DNA of 64,000 nt from Chitinophaga sancti (GTDB lineage Bacteria; Bacteroidota; Bacteroidia; Chitinophagales; Chitinophagaceae): assembly GCF_034424315.1 (NCBI RefSeq), contig NZ_CP139972.1, positions 1,426,001-1,490,000 on the forward strand, given 5' to 3'. The notes below the pieces were generated by a model that worked only from the letters and a program-made list of their open reading frames with translations, did not search any database and had not been told where the DNA came from. Positions 1 through 7,320 of this stretch are shown one piece after another. The translations under genes and the position numbers were made by a program. Positions within the stretch are counted from its first letter, which is position 1. Each line of letters begins with the position of its first letter.

Positions 1-65
1 ACTGACTGCTGTAAGGTTTCCAAGGATTGCCTGATATCCCGGGCAACTACTGAATACCGGAGCGT

Positions 66-164
66 GTCTCAAAAGGAAGCTGAAAGCTTTGATCCTTTAT
101 CATTCATAATTTTGCGCCAACAGTTACCTGAACTCAATCCAGGTAAAATTTGCTTTTGAGACAG
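66..164. repeat. Short inverted-repeat element (MITE-like)
   Basis: TGTCTCAAAAG at 66-76 is mirrored by CTTTTGAGACA at 154-164, giving perfect 11-bp inverted arms around about 77 bp with no convincing gene. Arms of this kind resemble the ends of small non-autonomous insertion elements. A structured transcription end is the alternative. A related but different long inverted repeat lies at 16432-16539. Confidence 0.4.
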
Positions 165-172
165 CTTTTTAT

Positions 173-480
173 TTATATGACAGGTTTATTAAGTTGGCCG
201 TCACTTTTCTCCATCAGGTTTAAAAAACTGGCAGATAAAGGAATGTTTGCTATACCTATCGCCTTGTTTGTGAATACCCCTTGTTCATCCCGCTTTACTT
301 TCCGTATATTACTGTTGGTACTGAAATCAGGTAGTCTCCTTTTATTTTAAGGGTAAAAAGTTCTCCTTCCCATTTGAATGATTAAAATCTTTCAATGTAT
401 GCATTACAAATGCACCCAGGGAATCTGGTGCTTGCTTATATTGTTCATACAGTTCTTCTGTAGCTTCCCGCTTTAATTAT
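173..480 (-). pseudogene. Decayed gene remnant
   Basis: On the minus strand two coding-like stretches lie end to end in different frames. The first (about 350-477) reads LKREATEELYEQYKQAPD and continues to ENFLPLK-stop. The second (173 to about 325) contains VFTNKAIGIANIPLSASF and ends NKPVI-stop. Both have protein-like composition but neither has a start codon, so the pattern fits the 3' end of a gene broken by frameshifts. I do not recognise the family. The upstream end runs into a 110-bp repeat whose own translation (RLPLGSQNDVQMRLPLFSVG) looks like a further piece of the same gene. Confidence 0.4.
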
Positions 481-572
481 TGCGGTAAGCACCCACTGAA
501 AACAACGGTAAACGCATTTGAACATCATTCTGGGATCCTAATGGCAAGCGATCAATAAGGCAAAGGTCTGTA
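460..572. repeat. 110-bp repeat, copy 1
   Basis: This segment recurs almost identically at 7819-7920 and 7918-8024. The shared core runs from TTAATTATTGCGG to GCAAGCGATCAATAAGGC. A degenerate start of another unit follows (about 570-592), so the original arrangement was probably a tandem array. Copy 1 is separated from copies 2 and 3 by the accessory segment carrying the kinase, insertion sequences and small genes. Confidence 0.8.
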
Positions 573-646
573 ACCTCCCGTTTTAGTTATGGGATTGATA
601 TACAAGTTTTATACAGCATGCTAAATGCTAATCCGATTAGCATTTT

Positions 647-1507
647 CTATTTGATTTCATCATTTTTTAGGGGTAGAGTGATAATAAATGTTGTTCCGAT
701 GTCCAGTGCACTATCTACTTTTATTGTTCCTCCTAATCTTTTTACATGCTTTTTAGTCAGGCTTAAACCTATTCCCGAGCATTCCTGATGAGGGTTAGAA
801 GTCGTTACAAAGGGATCGAATATACGATCTATCATTACTTTGTTTATTCCTTTTCCCTGATCCTCCACGGTAAGTATTAGTATGTCGTTGTTAGTCTTTG
901 CATGTAGCTTGACGGAGTCAAACCTATTTTTTGAGAACTTGATTCCATTGGAAAGCTGGTTCATTACAATCTGTATTATCACTGTTCTGTTAGAATATAT
1001 TGTGTGAGGAACTTCGTTATCTAACGATAATTCCAGTTTTATATCTATCGCGTAATCTCTTTTGGTCAATATAAGAATGATATTTTCTAAGCATTCATGA
1101 AGGTTGAATGATTTTAAATCCTGTGCTATCTTCTCTTCATCGTCAAACTTTGGGAATTGTAGCGCATACTCAAGATAGGCCCGTAGCAATTCGCTGGATT
1201 TATGTATTAGCGGTATTAACTTTTCCCTCGTATCTGCATCACATTTAGGATGTACTAACGCTTCACAAAGTCCGTATATAATATTAAGTGGATGCCGCAT
1301 TTCGTGAGTTGTTTCTCTGTCGTACATTACTTTACTATTAATGATCTTAGCTAATCTTTGATTATCTCTATTAAGTATATTGTACAAGATTATATAAAGT
1401 ATAGAATGAGAAAGCACTAATGCTTCTTTAACAATTAATGATTCTAACGAAGTAGTATAGTCGTATGTCCATCCTGTATATATCGCATAACAGATAAGCA
1501 AAGCCAT
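647..1507 (-). CDS. Sensor histidine kinase, first codons displaced by IS insertion
   Basis: The protein (286 aa as read) is a two-component sensor kinase. The phospho-acceptor H-box ETTHEMRHPLNIIYG is near residue 70. The ATP-binding domain follows, with an N-box (IVMNQLSNGIKFSKN, about 185), G1 (DQGKGI) and G2 (SGIGLSLTKKHVKRLGG). The N-terminus holds the end of one membrane segment and a second one, with no recognisable sensor domain. The ATG at 1505-1507 touches the TA target site of the IS630 element. Removing that element and the neighbouring IS5 element in silico adds MLNKIRTSRNIRKLLFI in frame, completing the first membrane helix and ending at an ATG at 3631-3633. The present gene therefore lacks about 17 codons and its native promoter. 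It may be inactive or driven from the IS end. Confidence 0.8.
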   Translation of the reverse strand: MALLICYAIYTGWTYDYTTSLESLIVKEALVLSHSILYIILYNILNRDNQRLAKIINSKVMYDRETTHEMRHPLNIIYGLCEALVHPKCDADTREKLIPLIHKSSELLRAYLEYALQFPKFDDEEKIAQDLKSFNLHECLENIILILTKRDYAIDIKLELSLDNEVPHTIYSNRTVIIQIVMNQLSNGIKFSKNRFDSVKLHAKTNNDILILTVEDQGKGINKVMIDRIFDPFVTTSNPHQECSGIGLSLTKKHVKRLGGTIKVDSALDIGTTFIITLPLKNDEIK

Positions 1508-1572
1508 ACTAGTGTTTCGTTAAATATCAAATGACGTAAATATAATGTATATTTGAAGAAATATTTCCAGAG

Positions 1573-2043
1573 ATGATACGCTATACCGTTAAATTAACAA
1601 AGAGTGAAGTTGAAGAATTACACAGCATAATAAATAAAGGTTCACATACTTCTCAAACCTTTCGTATGGCTTATATTCTATTAAATTGTGATGAGGGGAA
1701 GTACTCGGAAAAAGTGACCAACGAGCAAATAAGTAAAGTCTTGAAAGTTGGGATGCGCACAATAGATCGGGTTAAGAAGAAATTTATTGAAGAAGGCTTT
1801 GAAGGGGTATTAGAAAGACGGCCTTCAAATCGTATTTACGAGTCTAAAGTGGATGGAGATATAGAAGCGAAGTTAGTCACATTATGCTGTAGTGAGCCAC
1901 CTAAGGGATTTGCTAGATGGTCATTACGGCTCCTGGCAGACAAGATGGTTGAATTAAAGTATGTCGAAAAGATCTCTCATGTAACAGTAAGAAAGGTCTT
2001 AAAAAAAATGAACTTAAGCCCTGGAAATCAAAAGGGTGGGTAA
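1573..2043 (+). CDS. IS630 transposase, N-terminal ORF (orfA)
   Basis: This 156-aa ORF is the DNA-binding half of an IS630 transposase. It has tandem helix-turn-helix regions (around VTNEQISKVLKVGMRTIDRV, about residues 55-75) and a second winged-helix-like part ending near VTVRKVLKKMNL. The last residues after the run of eight A at 2001-2008 look out of frame: in the -1 frame the text continues as KNELKPWKSKGWVIPPHC and joins orfB without a stop. A -1 slip on the A run would give one transposase of about 375 aa. No ribosome-binding site guided the start; the ATG at 1573 is the first in the element. Confidence 0.85.
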   Translation: MIRYTVKLTKSEVEELHSIINKGSHTSQTFRMAYILLNCDEGKYSEKVTNEQISKVLKVGMRTIDRVKKKFIEEGFEGVLERRPSNRIYESKVDGDIEAKLVTLCCSEPPKGFARWSLRLLADKMVELKYVEKISHVTVRKVLKKMNLSPGNQKGG

Positions 2044-2069
2044 TCCCACCGCATTGTAATAGCGAATTT

Positions 2070-2705
2070 GTGGCAAAGATGGAGAACGTGTTAGATGTAT
2101 ATAAAAGGCCTTATAATGCTGATTATCCTGTTATTTGCATGGATGAGTCGCCAAAACAGTTAGTCGATGAAGTGAGACAATCAGTTGCCATGAAGCCTGG
2201 TCAGGAAAGAAGAGTAGATTACGAGTACGTTAGACATGGCATGGTAAATATATTTATAGCAAATGAACCATTGAAAGGGAAGCGTTTTGTGGAGGTAACA
2301 GCATTCAAAGCCAGAAAGGATTGGGCAATGTTTATTAAAGAAATCGCAGATAAGAAATATCCCAAAGCGAAAAAGATAACCCTGGTGATGGATAATTTAA
2401 AAACGCACACGGGTGCTGCATTTTATGAGACCTTTGAACCCAAAGAAGCAAAAAGGCTGTGTGACAGATTTGAATTCATCTATACCCCAAAACATGGAAG
2501 CTGGTTAAATATGGCCGAAATAGAATTGCACGTATTGAATGGACAATGCCTGAACAGGCATATATCTACAATCGAGAAGGTAAAAGAAGAGGTCACTGAA
2601 TGGCAAACTAATCGAAACAATAAGAACAGCCAAATAAACTGGCAATTCACAAACAAAGAAGCAAGAGTGAAGTTAAAAAGATTGTATCCGTCAATTAATA
2701 ATTAA
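2070..2705 (+). CDS. IS630 transposase, catalytic DDE ORF (orfB)
   Basis: This is the catalytic domain of the transposase (211 aa from the ATG at 2070; its frame is open back to the A run at 2001-2008). The DDE triad is visible: CMDESPKQL for the first Asp, LVMDNLKTH for the second, and SWLNMAEIELHVL for the acidic third position, all typical of IS630. It is most likely made as a -1 frameshift fusion with the upstream ORF, because the residues between the slip site and 2070 (VIPPHCNSEFVAK) are also family-like. Confidence 0.88.
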   Translation: MAKMENVLDVYKRPYNADYPVICMDESPKQLVDEVRQSVAMKPGQERRVDYEYVRHGMVNIFIANEPLKGKRFVEVTAFKARKDWAMFIKEIADKKYPKAKKITLVMDNLKTHTGAAFYETFEPKEAKRLCDRFEFIYTPKHGSWLNMAEIELHVLNGQCLNRHISTIEKVKEEVTEWQTNRNNKNSQINWQFTNKEARVKLKRLYPSINN

Positions 2706-2761
2706 CCTAACACTAGTAATGAACAATAGCTTCCTGATGTTTCTGGATGTACGGATTTTAT

Positions 2762-3629
2762 TTAGAGTATGTTTAAAAACTAATTCTACTTATTTTAGAA
2801 GTATACTAATGAATGCTACCTGGATGAAAGCCACAGATGATTCAGGTAGCCTTTCATAATCCTTCGACAATCTTCTGAAGTTATTGAGCCAAGCGAATGA
2901 TCGTTCAACCTGCCATCTACCTTTCTGTGGCACAAAACCCCTTACTGTCGGCGGTTTCTGAGTTATTTCCATCTTCCATTTGTAATAATTCTCAACCATA
3001 TCGCTAAACTCTCCCTGGTATGCTTTATCTGTACGAATCAGTTTCATTCTATGACTAACCTTTTCAATTTTCCACAGCAAATCAAAACCGCCAATTGAGT
3101 CATGAATATTTGCGCCGCTGACACTTATCGCAATTGGTAATCCTAAGCTATCAACAGCAAGATGCCTTTTTCGACCATTGATATGCTTACCGCCATCGAT
3201 CCCGGTTTCTATACTTACGAATCCAGTTTTCTTTATACTTTGGCTATCGATAGCACTGACAGATGGTGCATAATTTCGCCCCTGATCTATCCGCTCTTTT
3301 CTAACCATTTTTAACATCACCTGTTCCAGCACACCTGCTTTTTTCCATTTATTGAAATAATAGTAAACTATCTGCCAGTAAGGGAAATCACTGCTTAGAT
3401 TACGCCATTGACTACCTGTTCTGCAAATCCATAATATAGCATTGAAGATAGTTCGAAGGCTATATTTACGCTTTCTTTTGTCCGTTAATATTTTTTCTAT
3501 ACTTTTCCAGTGCGAATCGGTCAATAATGTGAACTTCGTTCTCATAGTTTGTTTTGTGGTAAATCCAAACTAATTGATCGATTCGTACTTTCCTAATTTT
3601 AGCCCATCAGAATTTTAAACATACTCTTA
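2762..3629 (-). mobile_element. IS5-family insertion sequence with TTA duplication
   Basis: GAGTATGTTTAAAA at 2765-2778 is repeated inverted at 3613-3626 (TTTTAAACATACTC), a perfect 14-bp match. TTA flanks both sides (2762-2764 and 3627-3629), as expected for IS5-group elements that duplicate a 3-bp TNA. The element is 862 bp between its ends. It split the second codon region of the ancestral histidine kinase gene, only about 45 bp from the IS630 insertion. Confidence 0.9.
2790..3545 (-). CDS. IS5-family transposase
   Basis: This single-ORF transposase (251 aa) has the N-terminal DUF4096-type region (SLRTIFNAILWICRTGSQWR) followed by an RNase H-like DDE domain. The first Asp is in SAIDSQSIKK, the second in IRTDKAYQGEF, and the final Glu in VERSFAWLNNFRRLSKDYE. 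Length and motif order match complete IS5-group transposases. It fills the element almost end to end and shows no frameshift, so it may still be active. Confidence 0.92.
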   Translation of the reverse strand: MRTKFTLLTDSHWKSIEKILTDKRKRKYSLRTIFNAILWICRTGSQWRNLSSDFPYWQIVYYYFNKWKKAGVLEQVMLKMVRKERIDQGRNYAPSVSAIDSQSIKKTGFVSIETGIDGGKHINGRKRHLAVDSLGLPIAISVSGANIHDSIGGFDLLWKIEKVSHRMKLIRTDKAYQGEFSDMVENYYKWKMEITQKPPTVRGFVPQKGRWQVERSFAWLNNFRRLSKDYERLPESSVAFIQVAFISILLK

Positions 3630-3638
3630 GCATCTTTT

Positions 3639-3720
3639 TTGTTTTGGGCGTTCCCCTTCGGGTCGGGCTTTCCGCAGTAGATGGTACTTTGCTGCAATCC
3701 CTAACGCGGAAATATTCTAA
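3639..3720. repeat. REP-like GC-rich hairpin repeat
   Basis: The stretch starting TTTGGGCGTTCCCCTTCGGG and continuing with TCGGGCTTTCCGC is strikingly GC-rich in AT-rich surroundings and can fold on itself (CCCCTTCGGG core). From memory, a very similar motif is scattered through many Bacteroidota genomes between genes; that is recollection and was not checked. It lies directly upstream of the ancestral kinase start codon, in its 5' leader. Confidence 0.4.
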
Positions 3721-3732
3721 CTGGCATCTATT

Positions 3733-4179
3733 CTATGATACAATTATAGCTCCATCAGTATTTCGACATATATTGAGGCCAACTAATTTCCGTATTATCG
3801 TCAGCGCTTCCTCTAATGAAATATCTTGGGGAAGATATCCAGTTATTCTGTATTGACTAATAGATAGACTATGAAAAACATGAGTAGTTTGGTATCTCAT
3901 ACTTATATGACTCATAACCACTCCCAATGTCTCATTCTTAAAATAATATGTTGGGTATTTTGCAAATATATCAGAAGTGAAACGAGTATGTTTAGACTGA
4001 TAGGGGAAGCGGGAAAAAAGTTGATTTCGGATAGTTATATCCTCGTTTTTTAGGAATATAGTTGAAAGCGGAATTGAAACTAGGATCGTAATTACCAACA
4101 GTACAAAAGACAGACAAATAACCTGTGGTTTGGAAAGGGGTATAAAAAATGGTTTAACAGTTAATGATAAGCCTGCCAT
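3733..4179 (-). CDS. Membrane protein with FecR C-terminal (DUF4974/STN-like) domain
   Basis: A 148-aa protein with one membrane segment (about residues 18-40, VICLSFVLLVITILVSIPLS) and a C-terminal stretch, YRITGYLPQDISLEEALTII, that matches the C-terminal domain of FecR anti-sigma factors and the related short N-terminal domain of TonB receptors. The N-terminal anti-sigma domain and the middle FecR beta domain are absent, so this is far shorter than a normal FecR (300-400 aa). It may be a degraded FecR or a small signalling partner. It lies upstream of, and in the same direction as, the kinase, so the two may once have been one unit. Confidence 0.5.
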   Translation of the reverse strand: MAGLSLTVKPFFIPLSKPQVICLSFVLLVITILVSIPLSTIFLKNEDITIRNQLFSRFPYQSKHTRFTSDIFAKYPTYYFKNETLGVVMSHISMRYQTTHVFHSLSISQYRITGYLPQDISLEEALTIIRKLVGLNICRNTDGAIIVS

Positions 4180-4253
4180 TTCCGTGTGTTGCTTTCGACA
4201 ACTAACAGGTGTTTCAAAGTAACGATCAACTTTTTACATATTATATTTTGCAA

Positions 4254-4706
4254 ATGTTTATCTTAGTTCCGTTTTTGCATTTTTTTTCACTTGTCAAAAA
4301 GCACTATATTGCTATTATAGAAAAGAAAATTCATCACGGTAAGAATATTGGACGTTTCCGGCAAATGCTGGGGATGAAGCAGGATTTGCTAGCCTCAATA
4401 ATGGATGATGACTGGACGCAGATGAAAATCTCTCGTTTAGAAGGGAAGGAAGAAATTGAGGATGGAATCTTGGACGAAGTGGCAAGAGCATTAAAGATAC
4501 CGGTTGATGCGATCAAGAATTTTTATGAAGAAGCGGCGATAAACATCGTGGCGAATACATTTAATGATGAGGCGGTTGCTTATGTTGAGAATTACAAGTG
4601 CAGCTTTAATCCGGTTGATAAAGTAATTGAATTGTTTGAACGCCTACTTGCAAGTGAAAAGGAGAAAACAGACTTGATGAAAGAGATATTACATAAGATG
4701 AAGTAA
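4254..4706 (+). CDS. XRE-like helix-turn-helix transcriptional regulator
   Basis: A small DNA-binding protein (150 aa from the ATG at 4254). The HTH covers FRQMLGMKQDLLASIMDD and the recognition helix around WTQMKISRLEGKEEI. A helical C-terminal half ends in a charged coiled-coil-like segment, FERLLASEKEKTDLMKEIL. The start is uncertain: residues before KKIHHGKNIG are hydrophobic and unlike a cytoplasmic regulator. An ATA codon at 4317 sits where an ATG would give a normal N-terminus, so the original start may have mutated. A terminator follows at 4717. Confidence 0.7.
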   Translation: MFILVPFLHFFSLVKKHYIAIIEKKIHHGKNIGRFRQMLGMKQDLLASIMDDDWTQMKISRLEGKEEIEDGILDEVARALKIPVDAIKNFYEEAAINIVANTFNDEAVAYVENYKCSFNPVDKVIELFERLLASEKEKTDLMKEILHKMK

Positions 4707-4716
4707 TAAATCGTAG

Positions 4717-4741
4717 GAACAGGCCCCGGTCTGTTCGTTTT
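4717..4741 (+). terminator. Terminator after the HTH gene
   Basis: GAACAG and CTGTTC (4717-4736) pair around an eight-base GC-rich interior and are followed by GTTTTC. It is placed just after the regulator's stop codon. Confidence 0.5.
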
Positions 4742-4753
4742 CGTGATCTAGTT

Positions 4754-4786
4754 AGCCGTTGTCGTGTCTCCTGACTTGATGAAGGT
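4754..4786 (+). repeat. Intergenic structured repeat, copy A (left half only)
   Basis: AGCCGTTGTCGTGTCTCCTG reappears almost unchanged at 7251. This copy has the left half of the composite motif but lacks the GGTTAAAAACC right half, which seems replaced by an ordinary terminator at 4796. Confidence 0.55.
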
Positions 4787-4795
4787 ATTTTCGAT

Positions 4796-4825
4796 GCCGT
4801 CCTAATTAAAGACGGCTTCTTTATT
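4796..4825 (+). terminator. Rho-independent terminator
   Basis: GCCGTC (4796-4801) pairs with GACGGC (4811-4816) around a nine-base loop, followed by TTCTTTATT. It separates the HTH gene from the next small gene. Confidence 0.65.
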
Positions 4826-4853
4826 CTGAAATAATTTCATTAAATACTTTTAT

Positions 4854-5105
4854 ATGAAAAATTATTTTGTAGCTAAATTCAGAGTTCTTGTAGATGGGAA
4901 AGATCACTCTCTGGAGACCGTTAGCGGAGCAGGATATGACCCCAATGTTGCAAAAAGATCGGCCGAAGAAAGAGTTAGGAAAGAAAATCCCGGCAAACAG
5001 GTAGCGGCAGTATTGGTTGAGAAAGTTGATATGGATTTGGAGGAATATAAAAAGGCAATCGGTGGTACTCCACCTTGGTTAGGTGGTTCCAGAAATGAAG
5101 AATAA
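4854..5105 (+). CDS. Small protein of unknown function (83 aa)
   Basis: A soluble, charged 83-aa protein starting MKNYFVAKFRVLVDGKDHS. The first half has an alternating beta-strand pattern, the middle a helix (NVAKRSAEERVRKENPGK), and the C-terminus a Gly/Pro-rich tail (IGGTPPWLGGS). I recognise no family. The double-stranded-RNA-binding-like order of strands followed by a helix is suggestive but too weak for a call. It stands alone between two intergenic repeats, in the same direction as its neighbours. Confidence 0.5.
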   Translation: MKNYFVAKFRVLVDGKDHSLETVSGAGYDPNVAKRSAEERVRKENPGKQVAAVLVEKVDMDLEEYKKAIGGTPPWLGGSRNEE

Positions 5106-5123
5106 ATCATGTTCCTCAAACTT

Positions 5124-5186
5124 CTCGCCACTGTCTTGTCTTCTGATTGACAACTAAGAAAACGGTAGGTTAAAAACCGGCGAGGC
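5124..5186 (+). repeat. Intergenic structured repeat, copy B (complete)
   Basis: The copy begins CTCGCCACTGTCTTGTC and ends GGTTAAAAACCGGCGAG. The outer bases CTCGCC and GGCGAG are complementary. Inside are a TTGTC/GACAA hairpin and a GGTT-AAA-AACC hairpin. Order and spacing match the copy at 7251. Confidence 0.6.
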
Positions 5187-5217
5187 ATAAGTTTACAATC
5201 CATCAATAATAGATCGC

Positions 5218-5751
5218 ATGACAACAACTGAAATTGTCACATTATCAGGTATCGGACTAACTTTCTTTGTTGGAGTTTTTAACCTCATAATTACCTTCAG
5301 AAATGTCCGAAAGACCGCCTTTATTAATTCAGTGACATCGTCAAGAATTAAGTATATTCAAGAATTACGTGCAAGCATTTCTAAATTTTGTGGACTTGCC
5401 CATAGCTATGCTAATAAAATTTACAAGTTAGAATATAAAGAGGTTTGGGAGTTACATAAAGAGGCGGATAATTTAAGATTTCTTATTCGCCTTTACTTAA
5501 ATCCAGAAGACGAATATTGGGACAATAAAATCATTAACCTCATTGACGAAATCTTGTTGAAATCTGACAAAGACCCAACGGAGCCTATTAACGAACTTAT
5601 TAAAATTACTCAATATTTATTAAAATTGGAATGGGAAGGCGCCAAAAGAGAAAGTGAAATTGGAATAATTTCAGATATTGAGAAGAAGGAACTTTATAAC
5701 AAGTATGTAGAACGACATAAAAAAGCCGCCTTAAAAAATGAAAATAGATAG
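5218..5751 (+). CDS. Membrane-anchored protein of unknown function (177 aa)
   Basis: One N-terminal membrane segment (about residues 8-27, IVTLSGIGLTFFVGVFNLII) is followed by a long, charged, mostly helical cytoplasmic part with no recognised motif. Its layout resembles small membrane effectors or sensors found beside accessory genes, but that is only a resemblance. The next gene starts 2 bp after its stop, so the two are almost certainly co-transcribed and may form a two-component unit. Confidence 0.55.
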   Translation: MTTTEIVTLSGIGLTFFVGVFNLIITFRNVRKTAFINSVTSSRIKYIQELRASISKFCGLAHSYANKIYKLEYKEVWELHKEADNLRFLIRLYLNPEDEYWDNKIINLIDEILLKSDKDPTEPINELIKITQYLLKLEWEGAKRESEIGIISDIEKKELYNKYVERHKKAALKNENR

Positions 5752-5753
5752 TT

Positions 5754-6452
5754 ATGATGACTTGGGAAGAGTTTCGAAAAACAAGAGAATTTATTGAGGG
5801 AAAGTCATTGGCGCTAATGAAACACGAAACAAAAGATGCTGCTAAGACAGGCTTTCCAATAAATAACTACTCAAAGTATTTAATAAACGGAAGAACATTC
5901 TATTGTATTAAATCCAATGTGTTTAAGGCAATTATTGAAGACTACTATTTCCAAGCTCATAAAAAATTTCCTGAAAAATTTGAAACTGGAAATGCGCTAG
6001 ATGTAATAGACGCTATCTATCTTATGGAGCCAACATTTGATCTGGAAAGGTTTATTGATTTTTTGAAAAACGAACAGTTTGCCTATATCATTGAAAGCAA
6101 AGATGGGGAAATAGCAAATAAAATATTAAGAATAGATCTATTTAGGCAGCTTGATACTAATAAAGAAGGAAAGATGGAATTTACGGGTGGTATATTTCAT
6201 ACGTTCAAGCACTTTTCAATCGACAATTTGAATTTATCGACTGGAAAAGACATTCACAACATTCAGTATCCAGAGCAAATAATACATTTAGCAGCAGAAG
6301 CTTTCTTCATAGCTGAAGGAACTCATGAAAACCCGAAAAAACTTGTTTCAAAAATAGATTTGGATGACAAATACCGACTGAAATTTGTATTCTATTTAGA
6401 AGAAAACACACAGGTATATTTTATAAAAACAATACATAAGGAGCCGAAATAA
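5754..6452 (+). CDS. Protein of unknown function (232 aa), paired with the upstream membrane protein
   Basis: A soluble, lysine- and phenylalanine-rich protein with mixed helix/strand pattern and no signal peptide. I see no nuclease, protease or nucleotide-binding motif I could defend. A conserved-looking middle segment, FTGGIFHTFKHFSIDNLN, and the C-terminal strands KLVSKIDLDDKYRLKFVFYL may be its core. It follows the membrane-anchored gene by 2 bp, pointing to a joint function, and is followed by another copy of the intergenic repeat. An antiphage or toxin role would be speculation. Confidence 0.5.
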   Translation: MMTWEEFRKTREFIEGKSLALMKHETKDAAKTGFPINNYSKYLINGRTFYCIKSNVFKAIIEDYYFQAHKKFPEKFETGNALDVIDAIYLMEPTFDLERFIDFLKNEQFAYIIESKDGEIANKILRIDLFRQLDTNKEGKMEFTGGIFHTFKHFSIDNLNLSTGKDIHNIQYPEQIIHLAAEAFFIAEGTHENPKKLVSKIDLDDKYRLKFVFYLEENTQVYFIKTIHKEPK

Positions 6453-6486
6453 CATACGCATTAGCCCCAAACAGTTTTACGAAAGC

Positions 6487-6510
6487 CCAGGCTTAAAACC
6501 CGCCGAGACA
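6487..6510 (+). repeat. Intergenic structured repeat, copy C (right half only)
   Basis: CCAGGCTTAAAACCCGCCGA aligns with the right half of the copies at 5124 and 7251 (GGTTAAAAACC-CGCCG-GAC). The left half with the GTTGTCG hairpin is missing. Confidence 0.5.
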
Positions 6511-6558
6511 AAAAATTACGCAAAACTATGATACAATTAACATAAAGTAATTAACGAT

Positions 6559-7212
6559 ATGCTTAATCAGGAAGATCGGTTGAACTTAGCTTTGGGATTG
6601 ATCCGCACCGCTTACAATGACTATATTGCCGCACGAGTGTTATTAAATAGGAATTATACATTACAGGGTGTTATACTTTCTAGTACGGCTATTGAAAAAT
6701 ATTTCAAGGCATTAATCGTATTCCATTCAGGTAAGATCAAACCTGCACATTTCGATAAGTTTGATCAAATCAAAAAAGCAGTTGAAGAAATTGGCTATAA
6801 TGTGCTAATTGAAAAAATGGATCCTCGTTTTATAGAAATACTTACAAAAGTTTATCCTCTTAGATATTATGATAATATTAAATCGCCCACTTCGATTGGC
6901 TTTTTTAAGAATCAATTCTTAGGAGAGTTGGATCAGGCTATTTTCTGGTTCGATAAAACACTTATTCCTTCTGATGATAAAGGAACCGTACTTTCTCCCG
7001 TGATTCGTGACTTCCGTAACAAAAATCCTGATCTGCTTGAAAATAACTGGGTTGCTCAAAATCCTGTTGACAAAAAGCGATTTATGGAAATCAATTGTGA
7101 AGGCTTCGCTATATATATACATCCAAGAAATCTGTTTTCGGAAATCAATGTTTCGAGCGTGAAATTGACAATTCCCTACGATGGCACAATGCATCTTATT
7201 AACGTTAATTAA
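6559..7212 (+). CDS. HEPN-domain protein
   Basis: A 217-aa protein with an N-terminal HEPN-like four-helix bundle: AYNDYIAARVLLNRNYTLQG, then SSTAIEKYFKALIVFHSGK. HEPN proteins bind or cleave nucleic acid or act as partners of minimal nucleotidyltransferases. The RNase-type Rx4-6H motif is not visible, so catalysis is doubtful. The C-terminal 80 residues form a strand-rich extension (VSSVKLTIPYDGTMHLI) that I do not recognise. No nucleotidyltransferase partner is adjacent. It stands alone between two intergenic repeats. Confidence 0.65.
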   Translation: MLNQEDRLNLALGLIRTAYNDYIAARVLLNRNYTLQGVILSSTAIEKYFKALIVFHSGKIKPAHFDKFDQIKKAVEEIGYNVLIEKMDPRFIEILTKVYPLRYYDNIKSPTSIGFFKNQFLGELDQAIFWFDKTLIPSDDKGTVLSPVIRDFRNKNPDLLENNWVAQNPVDKKRFMEINCEGFAIYIHPRNLFSEINVSSVKLTIPYDGTMHLINVN

Positions 7213-7250
7213 AAAAAGCACTTGAACTGTTTGGTCCGAATGCGCCTTCC

Positions 7251-7320
7251 AGCCGTTGTCGTGTCTTTTGACCGACAACCAAGGTCTACCTATGCGGCAG
7301 GTTAAAAACCCGCCGGGACC
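7251..7320 (+). repeat. Intergenic structured repeat, copy D (complete)
   Basis: The most complete copy. It has a perfect 7-bp hairpin GTTGTCG/CGACAAC with an 11-base loop, then AAGG, a short spacer, and a second hairpin GGCAGGTT-AAA-AACCCGCC. It lies after the HEPN gene, as the other copies lie after their genes. Confidence 0.6.

Larger units (their letters stand above)
1507..2718 (+). mobile_element. IS630-family insertion sequence with TA duplication
   Basis: The ends are inverted repeats: TACTAGTGTTTCGTTAA (1507-1523) against TTAACCTAACACTAGTA (2702-2718), 15 of 17 positions matching, each including the flanking TA. TA target duplication is the hallmark of the IS630/Tc1-mariner superfamily. 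The element is about 1.2 kb and holds two ORFs forming one transposase. It sits inside the 5' end of the histidine kinase gene. Both ends are intact and the reading frame is restored on removal, so the insertion is probably recent. Confidence 0.9.

Noticed and set aside
150..350. Open frame of 66 codons on the + strand
   Set aside because: It is antisense to a stretch with protein-like composition on the minus strand (the decayed gene at 173-480).
3640..3720. A regulatory RNA upstream of the kinase
   Set aside because: The GC-rich hairpin looks like a dispersed repeat and no promoter or conserved RNA family could be recognised.
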